A DNA stretch of 64,000 bases from Limnomonas spitsbergensis (lineage: Eukaryota > Chlorophyta > Chlorophyceae > Chlamydomonadales): the NCBI GenBank assembly GCA_037349105.1, contig JAYJMM010000117.1, forward strand, positions 2,108,001-2,172,000. Reading direction: 5' to 3'. The stretch's first letter is position 1. Every line of letters starts with the position of its first letter. The position numbers and the translations under genes were made by a program. The notes beneath the pieces were generated by a model, which was not told where the DNA came from, made no database searches, and worked only from the letters and a program-made list of their open reading frames with translations. This document shows, piece after piece, positions 24,146 through 32,900 of this stretch.

Positions 24146-25241
24146 CCTTCGATTAAATCCCTGCTTGGATCTGCATTGGGGAAAAACGAATTGGAGGAGC
24201 TGACCCCGCGGTCAGCTAAGACAGTGGGCGTTTGCAGCACAAAGGTCTTGAAATTGCTGGCGCGTGAAACGATGTGCACCTCCGTCGATTTAGAGTCGCC
24301 ATAGTATTTGACGCCGTACAGGTTTTCATCAGGCCCAAGTGGTGGACTGGTAGGTGAAGACAGTAGGGTTGGTTGAGGAGAAGGCAGTCACCGCGCTCAA
24401 GGTGATGGTTTGGTAGTTGCTGGCGGCGGACAGGATGTGCACCTCTGTTGTGCCCCTTGCTCCCTGGTACTTCACGAGGTACAAGTCATTGTTTGAGGCC
24501 ATGAGGTACTAGAAGGCAGAAGAGGTGTACCAGGGGTCGGTGAGATTCAAGAAGGAGGAGGGCATGCCGATGCCGACTTCAACGGAGTGGCGCTGGTAAT
24601 TGCTGGCGCTGGTGAGGACGTGCAGCTCCGGGTGTCCAGTCCCTCTTGTCCCGCCGGTTAAGAATAATACAGATCGTTGTTGCTGCCTAGTGCAAACTTG
24701 GTGGTGCGCGGGTCCATGGCGAAGGGGAGGGCTTGGTTGAGGGTGAAGTTCTAGTACTTGTTGCTACTGCTGATGCACTGTAACTCCGTCTTGCCGGTGT
24801 CTCCCAAGTACTTGACAACGTACAAGTCGCCATTGTTGGCAATGAGGTATGTGAAAGCTGAGGAGGGTTGACTCATTAAGAGGCCATTCAATGATTGGTA
24901 GGTCTTGTAGTTGTCGGCACCGCGGAGACACTTATCTCCACGTGGCCAGTATTAGTCCTGATGTATGTGAGGTCTGCACCAACGGCGTTGCCTGCAAAAG
25001 ATTAACACGAGCAGCATTCATGTGGAAGTGAAACTTGGGGGGGAGGGGGGAGAAAAGTCTTGGGAGTGTGTTGGGGTGAATCTCTTGGGAGTGTGTTGGA
25101 AAAAACATGCCATCGTTGATGATAGATGGAGAGGCTGCAGGGTGTGACACTATGACGGCATATGAGAGCATACCTAGCAGGCTCCGGTGCGCCCCACTGA
25201 CTTTGTCTGCAACCGTGCCGTTTGAAACTGGGAGGTCCTCG
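24146..25241 (-). pseudogene. Decayed gene of secreted-type ~70-residue repeats
   Basis: A clean first pair of exons (25174-25241, then starting at 24991 after cgtgttaatcttttgcag) joins in phase to give SGAHRSLLGNAVGADLTYI. Downstream are at least four repeats of the pattern NDLYxVKYxGxxGxTExHI-xSxASNYxTxxL, e.g. NNDLYLVKYQGARGTTEVHI and ENLYGVKYYGDSKSTEVHIV. The pattern recalls FG-GAP/VCBS-like repeats of secreted bacterial and algal proteins (memory, not a search). The frame is broken by at least three single-base shifts (about 24330, 24655 and 24930) and by two in-frame TAG codons (about 24510 and 24750), so this copy cannot give a full product as it stands. Sequencing error remains possible. 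Confidence 0.6.
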
Positions 25242-25687
25242 CTGTAAGGCAGCAGTGGTGTGGACATTGGGTGTGGCAGCTCGGACGTGGTAGAGGGTTC
25301 GTCAGTAGAATTGGTAGATTCCAGCTTGCGTGCTCATGCAAACATCCACACCTGCAGATTATGCTGGCATAACTGATCAGTGATCATGATTTAGCTAAAA
25401 AATCGGTTATATCATGGCTTGGGGCCAGGAGCAGCTAAATGTCTAGGAGCTAAATGGCCAATGAAGGAGCCCTGGACCAAGGTAGTACAATCTAGATACG
25501 CGTCTGCTCTGGTCCGCTCCGCTCCGCTTTGATACGGCGGGCTAGTGAAGAGTATTAGCATTCTGCAGTCAAAAACTTGTTTTAGGCATGGCACATACTG
25601 ACATACATACTGGCATACAAAGACATGGAAATGGTTGCATGCCAGCAGACAACCCCCATGCAAGCCCAGATGTCCCCCTATCAACCC
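25242..25687. other. No gene; left flank of the retrotransposon
   Basis: Nothing recognisable. The last four bases before the element, at 25688-25691, are the CAAA repeated after its other end. Confidence 0.5.
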
Positions 25688-25691
25688 CAAA
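25688..25691. other. Target-site duplication CAAA (left)
   Basis: CAAA directly precedes the terminal TGTCGC of the element and directly follows the terminal ...GTGACA at 44359-44362. Four bases is within the 4-6 bp range usual for Ty3/gypsy integrases, but four bases alone could match by chance. Confidence 0.6.
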
Positions 25692-25924
25692 TGTCGCACC
25701 ATAAAGCAGTAACTGCAATACTATGGTAAATACCGTAAACTCCGGTCAGGACACCTTAGAGAGGTGTCCTCTACTCACAAACACGGTACATCACCGTACA
25801 CTCATGCTCCTTGTACTTCAGACAAGAGTGTGTCAACAAGATAACTGTATCTGGAAGTCCCTAACAGGATATCTCTGCCTGGAAGTCTCCGTCTCGTGGG
25901 TACCGCCCCTACTACTTTACTCGC
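25692..25924 (-). repeat. Terminal repeat B2 (233 bp)
   Basis: Starts TGTCGCACCATAAAGCAG on the plus strand and ends tactttactcgc. Apparently identical to B1 at 26555-26787. Its inner end overlaps A2 by the three bases cgc (25922-25924). Confidence 0.95.
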
Positions 25925-26552
25925 GAGGTGCGCTTCAGGTCCGTGGCGGACTTCTTTCCTCACTGCAGTGACGGACGCCTACGGGCAGGCTCAGTGACTA
26001 CTCACTGGCTGCGAGTGCTCTTCGAGTTAAGCAGCTAGGTGGATATTGTGTATATATAGCAACAGACTTTGGGGGCATAGGCCTTCTGGCCGTCTGGTCG
26101 CGATCCAGCAGGGCTATGTTAAGGACACTTACCGCGTAACACGCGGAGAGACGGACGGGACGAGGCTGCGTACTTCTTCTTCTGCAGAGTCTCGTTTCTC
26201 TTACTGGGGTACTTGTCTCCAGCTAGATCAGCGGTGGCTGAGCTAGGCTTGACTCGAGTTAAGGTACTGACTTATATGGAAGCTGCTGGTCTCAAAGACT
26301 GCCGGTGCTTGTTACAAATAGAGGTCTGTCCTTTAGAAAGGGACGAAGTAAGTAGCCAAGGCAATTGCCGGGATACAGGGACCCGGCAGGCCCAGTTCAG
26401 AGTACGGTAGAACCTGTCAAACTAATCCTGCGTAAGCGGGTTTCTAGGTCTCAGCTCAAATCCGGAGACTCCGCAGAGAAGCTGCGGAGTCACCGATGAC
26501 GCTAACTGCGGTCTAAACGGTTCTGTCACGTATACTGTAATATACTGTGACA
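25922..26552 (-). repeat. Terminal repeat A2 (631 bp)
   Basis: Begins cgcgaggtgcgcttcagg on the plus strand and ends tatactgtgaca. Apparently identical to A1 at 43728-44358. Directly joined to B2 on one side and separated from B1 by gc on the other. The junction gacagctgtc (26549-26558) is a perfect palindrome. Confidence 0.95.
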
Positions 26553-26554
26553 GC

Positions 26555-26787
26555 TGTCGCACCATAAAGCAGTAACTGCAATACTATGGTAAATACCGTA
26601 AACTCCGGTCAGGACACCTTAGAGAGGTGTCCTCTACTCACAAACACGGTACATCACCGTACACTCATGCTCCTTGTACTTCAGACAAGAGTGTGTCAAC
26701 AAGATAACTGTATCTGGAAGTCCCTAACAGGATATCTCTGCCTGGAAGTCTCCGTCTCGTGGGTACCGCCCCTACTACTTTACTCGC
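26555..26787 (-). repeat. Terminal repeat B1 (233 bp)
   Basis: Second copy of B, between the polypurine tract of the element body and the gc-A2 junction. Confidence 0.95.
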
Positions 26788-26799
26788 CCCCCGCTCCCC
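26788..26799 (-). promoter_or_regulatory. Candidate polypurine tract
   Basis: On the coding strand ggggagcggggg (11 of 12 purines) abuts the first base of B1. In LTR retrotransposons the plus-strand DNA primer lies exactly there, which would make B1 the start of the 3' LTR. The tract is short and the region GC-rich, so this is a candidate only. Confidence 0.5.
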
Positions 26800-27765
26800 A
26801 GCGTTAAGCCCTCCAGGCATGCGCGGGGAGCCGGAAAAAAGGGGTGGTACTGAAATAAACTTCTGGAAAAATATGTATGTAGAAGCTCAAATCATCATCT
26901 GCAAATATGCCTGGTTCAGGCCTTCTACAAATCTGCCTGGTTCGGGCCTTCTAAAATCTGCCTGGTTCAGGCCTTCTTCAAATCAGAAATAAAAAAATCA
27001 ACCGAGTTTCAGCTGAAGCGCAATGCGCAGAACCCTACAAACTCAAGCTGTTCAGCCCACTACTGGCTAGCAAACAGTGAAATTTCAAAGTTATCAGGTC
27101 AAGCTAAGAACAACCGCTGCTCTCGCCCCACTGCGCCATAGCCGCCTGGTCTTTAAAGGCCACAGAAAATGTGCGCCGTAGCAGCGTGATCTGCCCCCTG
27201 CTGTGCTATAATTGCTCGAGTTGACTAATTCTCCTCGCTCATCATTTTCATAACTTATGTACTACTGTAGCCTTGCTGCCACGGTATTTGAGAAACAAAT
27301 TTTCATTAAGCTGACGTAACTCTACTCCTGCATCTTCCGTTTTCGGTCCGCTGGCTGCCGGCCCGCTGCCTACTGGGTACTAGGACAAGCCGCACTGCGT
27401 CTGCATTTCTGCTCTGTAGGTGCCTGCCCGCTCCTTGCCAGCTACGGCGTGGGTGACGTCATGGCTCAGCGGCCCTGCCGCTCCGGGCTTCAGGTCCCGG
27501 TAAAATCCTCAAGGGCTGACTCCTCTTCCTCCCTTGCTGCTTCTTTGGCCACCTTGGCCCTTCTTGTAACTGCTCTCGGGGTGACATTGGCCTCTCCCCG
27601 GCCAGTGGTGTACGAGATGTCATACAACCCGTTCGCCATTGGTCTTGCGATGCCCCGCTCCATTTGCCTTGTTGCTGGGTTGGTGGCCATGACTTCCACC
27701 TCAGGCCTGTCCATGACGTCGGCCTCCTGGGCTGTCCTGGCAGCCGCTCTGGCCGCTGGGCTCGG
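26800..27765 (-). other. 3' untranslated part of the retrotransposon
   Basis: No gene. Three near-direct copies of a 24-28 bp motif containing ctgcctggttcaggccttct lie at 26908-26978. The plus-strand frame at 27449-28204 is the antisense of ORF3. Confidence 0.7.
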
Positions 27766-29910
27766 TCACCCCTGGACCTGTAAACTGCGCTCCTCTGTGG
27801 GGGGCCCTGCTACTGCAGCGGGCCCAGCTCCCTTGTCTTCCGGCGTGCAGTGTGGGCACAACCACTCGCCCTCAGGCACCTCCTCGAGTACTGGTACCAA
27901 GCAGTCCATGTGCCAACCTGTATTGCAGGCATCACACAAAAGCATCACCTCTCCGCGATCGGGCAGCTGGCACACCTCGCATGACAGGCTGTTATTGGGT
28001 CTGGTTCCACTGAAATCAACCACTCCCCTGAGGTTGGGCAAGTGGCATGGAGAACAATTGACTGCATTCTCTGTAACTGTGAGGCCATCTGCCCCTTCCA
28101 GCACCAAAGTTCCCGTCGCCCCCAGTGTTTTTACCCTGAGGATCTCAGGCCTGGCCTTGGGATCGAGGCTGCGTCGCTCTGACGAATACTTCACATACAC
28201 GTAATCTCCCTCTGCAAAACGCCTGACCTGGGGGACATACCCTCCCCCACGAATGCGTGCATATCGCAGCTTGTCGCGGTGCTGCGCAATTTTTAGATGC
28301 TCACCCGCGACTGGCAGTGCCTCTTTGATCCTGGCCACTCTGGCCAAAAGCAGGTCTGCTGCCTCCTCTGCCGTTGCCACCTTGGCTGTGCTCCAGAGGT
28401 CCGCTCCCACTCTGGAGGGGAAGGTAGGTCTCTGTCCAAACAGCACCTCGTACGGCGCCATGCGCGTGGCCTGCTGCGGCGAGCATCGGAAGCCAAGGGC
28501 TACCCAGGGCACCATCTTGTCCCAGGACTCGTCGCTGCTGCCCTCCTCGCAGCACTTGCGCAGGCCTGCCTTGAGGGTCTGGACAGCCCTCTCCGAAAGC
28601 CCGTCTGCCTGGGGGTGGTTGGCAGAAGTGGTGCGATGGTCAATGAAGCAGTCCAACAACATGTCCTGAAATTCACCCTGGAACTCTGTTCCCTGGTCTG
28701 TCACCACCTCTGCGCATCCCCCGAATCGTGCAACAACATTTTGAAAGAATGCCAAGGCCGTCACATCAGACGCCTTGCTTGGAATGGGGATCAACTCCAC
28801 CCATTTGGAGTAATGCTCCACACACACCATCACAAACCGATTTCCCCTGGAAGTGGTCGTGAATGGACCACACAGGTCCACCCCCCACCGGAAAAACAAC
28901 CCCTCAATGGGTAGCGGGTGCAGGTTGGGCTGTATGTGATTGAACGTGGATGCCCTGGCCCTGTCACACACACCGCATTCCTGCACCGCCTTCTTGACTG
29001 CTGCTCGAAGCCCCCGCCACCAATGCTGCTGCATGACCATGAAAGCCGTGCGGTGGCTGCCGAAATGGCCCGTACCTGCATGCGCTGTCTGGATCACTGC
29101 TAGCCTGTCTTCTGGCCTGGGCACCACACAACGTCTACCATCAGGCATGAGTCTCATCAGGATTCCTCCCCTCTCTGATTCCCACTGGAATGGCGCTGCT
29201 CTGCGCTGTATTCTAGTCTGTTCTCCTAGCTCTGTTCCCTGGACATAAGTCTTTTCACGGAGAAACCTCAAGACGGGCTCATCTGCCCACACATCAACCC
29301 TAGCCGACGGTCCTGCAGGACAACCTGGCTGGTCCTTCTCACTCTCTATTTCCCTGGTTACTCTGATTTCAACATCAACTTGTGCCTCAGACGCGTTCCC
29401 ACCTGGTTCCTGTGCCGCGTCGGCCCAGTCTGCCGCGGCCGATTCTCCCAGGCACTGTCTGTATGACGCGGCCGCTTCCCCGCTGCCAGAGCACGCGTTT
29501 CCTGCAGTAGCAAGGGCATAGTGGCTGGACATTAAAGTCGCCCCCAGCACTGGGTCCCTGTCCTGGCCTGGCAGCTTTGCCCTGCGCGTCAATTCTGCTG
29601 GCATGATCTTAGCACACTCGAGTGCCACATTGAGCCATGCACTGAGTGCCCATGAATCCATGCACCTGCCCAAGGCTGCCCGTCTGGCTGCCTCTGGGAA
29701 GTCTGGGCGCGGCAATGTGGACCCCACAGCGTACCCCATGGCTCGCTCACGCTCGTTTGCGTTGGGCTCCTGCAAGTCCCCCATGGGCCTGTACACCATC
29801 CCATTTTGCCCGTTCCGGAAAGCATATGATGAGGGCGTGGCCATCAAACACGGCAGCACCTTCCTGGGTTGCCCTGTGACATTGATGCGGTACCCCCATT
29901 GTCCGGACAT
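27766..29910 (-). CDS. ORF3: methyltransferase C-terminus, DDE integrase, PHD finger
   Basis: 714 codons from an ATG at 29910. Residues ~1-110 complete the methyltransferase of ORF2: LPCLMATPSSYAFRNG, EPNANERERAMGY (motif IX-like) and AALGRCMDSWALSAWLN (motif X-like). The integrase follows: an HHCC zinc-binding region (HAGTGHFGSH ... CGVCDRA, about 275-315), then the catalytic core with D in RWGVDLCGPF (~343), D in VVTDQGTEF (~403) and E in HPQADGLSERAVQTLK (~438). It ends with a complete C4HC3 PHD finger at about 643-690 (CEVC, LLCDAC, WHMDC, CPHC), a module that reads histone H3 tails. By analogy to chromodomain-integrases it may steer insertion to marked chromatin (inference). It overlaps ORF2 by 67 bp in the -1 frame, and because the methyltransferase crosses the boundary, a frameshift rather than free initiation is expected. 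Confidence 0.93.
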   Translation of the reverse strand: MSGQWGYRINVTGQPRKVLPCLMATPSSYAFRNGQNGMVYRPMGDLQEPNANERERAMGYAVGSTLPRPDFPEAARRAALGRCMDSWALSAWLNVALECAKIMPAELTRRAKLPGQDRDPVLGATLMSSHYALATAGNACSGSGEAAASYRQCLGESAAADWADAAQEPGGNASEAQVDVEIRVTREIESEKDQPGCPAGPSARVDVWADEPVLRFLREKTYVQGTELGEQTRIQRRAAPFQWESERGGILMRLMPDGRRCVVPRPEDRLAVIQTAHAGTGHFGSHRTAFMVMQQHWWRGLRAAVKKAVQECGVCDRARASTFNHIQPNLHPLPIEGLFFRWGVDLCGPFTTTSRGNRFVMVCVEHYSKWVELIPIPSKASDVTALAFFQNVVARFGGCAEVVTDQGTEFQGEFQDMLLDCFIDHRTTSANHPQADGLSERAVQTLKAGLRKCCEEGSSDESWDKMVPWVALGFRCSPQQATRMAPYEVLFGQRPTFPSRVGADLWSTAKVATAEEAADLLLARVARIKEALPVAGEHLKIAQHRDKLRYARIRGGGYVPQVRRFAEGDYVYVKYSSERRSLDPKARPEILRVKTLGATGTLVLEGADGLTVTENAVNCSPCHLPNLRGVVDFSGTRPNNSLSCEVCQLPDRGEVMLLCDACNTGWHMDCLVPVLEEVPEGEWLCPHCTPEDKGAGPAAVAGPPTEERSLQVQG

Positions 29911-32900
29911 GATACTACCTGGGCCTTGCTGCCCTTGTCCAGAATGTCGTCTACAATCCCCTCGTGGGGTCTGGTCGACGCACGAATCACAAATTCAATA
30001 TCTGCTGCAGGGGCAATATTCCCCCAATAGTTGCGGGTGCGGTGGGCGTAAGACCCCACCTGCGCTGCGTCAAACAACGCCGGTGTCCCTAGAATCCTGC
30101 ACACTTCCTGAAAAGCCTCAACACTGGCCTTCTCACTCTTCTGATTCAATTGCATTGCTACATTCTCAATCAGGTACGCTGGCGGCCTAGGTCCCTGCAG
30201 GAACTGCAGAGTACCCAACAGCTTGACTAACGGGAAGAAAGACTTGCTTCTCTCTCCCGCGAGCCCCCGCCCCTTGCCAGCTGACGAAAGGTCCTGGCAC
30301 TCCCAGCCTGCTACCATGAACCACTGGCGCCCCTCCTGGGCACCCGCCTCCTTGAGGTGTTCTGCCGTAATGGCATACACATCTTGCGGCAACGCTCTGA
30401 AAGCCTTATCAAACGCTCTGACCGGAAGCAACTGGGGGAATCTCTTGTGCAACTGCAACAGGCGACCCCCTGCGATCTCTCTGACTTCCTCACTGATATC
30501 TGCATACAAGTACTGCACTACTGGGATACCTGCCCTGAGTACCATTTCCAGCCCTGAGCACATACCTCCAAAAGGCTCGAAGAGGACGACTCCTTCGGTC
30601 TCCATGGCCCGCACAGCCCCACTTGACAGGCAAGCTGTATCCAGGCCTGCAAGGGAATGAGGGGGCGTCACCCGAGGCAGGTCAGCAAGAACATCACTGA
30701 TCATCGTCCTGGATCGCTCCCTGTTGCTGAACGCCTGCTCTGCTGTACTGACAGGCTGCGCCTGTTCATCATCGTCAGTGGCGGCAGAGGATATTTCCTG
30801 CCCCACCGGTGCTGTCACGCAAGCTGCCTCTGCAGCTCGCAACATCTGTACTCTCCTTCTGCCCTCCTGCGCCATGCGCACTATCTGGTCTGCATGCCAC
30901 TGGTTCACTCTGCCCAACCCTGTGAGCAAAGCTACTTGCTTCCCACTTGCCTCCTCCCTGGCTGCTGGCTCGGGCGCGACTGTATCAAGCCTGGCCCCTG
31001 TGCGGTCAGCTGAGGATGGGAGGGGGGATCTGGACGGGATGTCTGCATTCTGGTGGCATGCTCCTGAGCGGTGGACAATGGTAATGTCTAGCTCTTGAAG
31101 CATGAGAGCCCACCTAGCGTGCTGGCCTACCAACGTCTGGTTGTCCATGAGGTAAGTGAGCGGCTCATGGTCAGTGATGAGATGCACCTTGCACCCAAAC
31201 AGCATGTGGCGGTATGTGCGTGCTGCATACACTGCGGCCAGCATCTCCCCCTGGAACGAGGAATAGTTCCTCTCGCTCTTGTTCAGGGATCTGGATGTGC
31301 ATGCCACCATATACTCCCGCCCGCTGTCATCACACTGCCCTAGCACTGCGCCTATGCCTTGCTTAGAGAAATCTGTGTACAACAAGAACGGCCTTGGCGG
31401 CCCCTTGCCGTCTGGTCCTGTCCCACTGTAATCTGGTCTGCGCAGGACTCTCCCGCCCTCGCACATCTCTGTCTTAATCAACTGGAACGCCTGCGACTGC
31501 TCTGGCCCCCACACAAACGGGACCCCCTGGACCAGCAATGCGTTAATGCATGCTGCCTTTTTCGAGAAGTCCGGGACGTAGCACCGGTAGAAATTCAAGA
31601 ATCCCATGACCTCCTGAATGTTTTTCACCGATGCGGGCTCTGGCAGCGCCATAACTGCTGCTATCTTAGCAGCGTGCGGCGTGAGCCCCTGGGCCGACAC
31701 ATTGTGACCCAGGTACTCTACTGTTGCACACCCAAACAGGGACTTGTCGGGGTGCGCCCTTAATCCTACACTGTGGAGCATGTCCAACATCAGCTCCACA
31801 TGCCTGATGTGTTCTGCCGGTGTGTCACTGTACACTAGCAAATCGTCAATGAATGCTACGCAGAACGCACTCAGGCCTGCCCTGGCAATCTCCTCTTCCA
31901 TCATACGCTGAAAGAAACGAGGCCCGTTGCGCAGACCGAAATTGAGCTTTGTGTACATCCACAGCTCAGGTCCCATCCAGAAAGCTGTCTTAGGCTGGTC
32001 CTCGACCTTTATAGGGATCTGCATGAACCCCGACCGGAGATCAACCTTGCTGAATATCTTGGCAGTGCCCAGGTTCTGAAAAATAGTCTCCATCCTGGGG
32101 ATGGCAAATTCCTGCTTGGCTGTACGCAGGTTTAACCTGCGCATATCGTGCGCTATTCGATGGTCTGTCCACTCCCCAGTTTCAGCACTCTTTTTGGCTG
32201 CTACTACTGAGTTGGCCGCAAACTTGATAGGCCCCCCCTGGGGCACCTTGACTATGATGCCTGCCTCAATCATCGGCTGACACTTTTCCTTAAAAATTGC
32301 TGCTTTAGGCGGTGGCATATCCCTGGACTTCTGAAAGCACGAACTGACCTCGTCTTCTAAAGCCAGTGTAAACTCACCCTGCGTGCCGCAGTAGCCTGGT
32401 AGATCCTCCATGGAGTAAGCGAATGCTCCTTGGCGATCCCTGAGGCTCTGCTCCAGGTTCTCCTGCTGCTCCGCAGTGAAGTCGGGGTGCTTGCCCAGCA
32501 GCCATCCCTCCTTGGTCTTGACGTACTCTGCAGGTGGCTCCACTACTCCCCCCGGCTGGAACATGTCGATCACCACAGCCGCCTGCGGGTCGTCCACCGC
32601 GGGCAGCTCTTCCTCGCCAGTGGTGTTGCCGTTGTGCCATCTCTCCTGCTGGCTGCATGCGCCCCTCCCGCCGGTGTCCCTCATGGAGCTGACAGCCGGT
32701 GGGCGCAACCATCCAGACGACAGCTTTGCTGCTGCCTCCCTGCCAGAAACAAAAGCACCTTGGCCTGCTGTAAATCCTCCTCCTCGCACTCCCTGCCCGG
32801 TAGCTCGCGCCCCCGGCACACACACCGACAGCAGAAGCCACACCAGTATCAGCTGGAGCGCCCCCGTAAGGATCCCTTTAATTGCTGTACAGGTGAGGAG

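Noticed and set aside
24500..24780. Reassigned TAG codon, because one TAG falls where the sister repeats have Gln
   Set aside because: The second TAG does not fall at a Gln position (the sister repeat has Thr), frameshifts are also present, and TAG appears to be a genuine stop in the protease gene (49310) and the gene at 12124.
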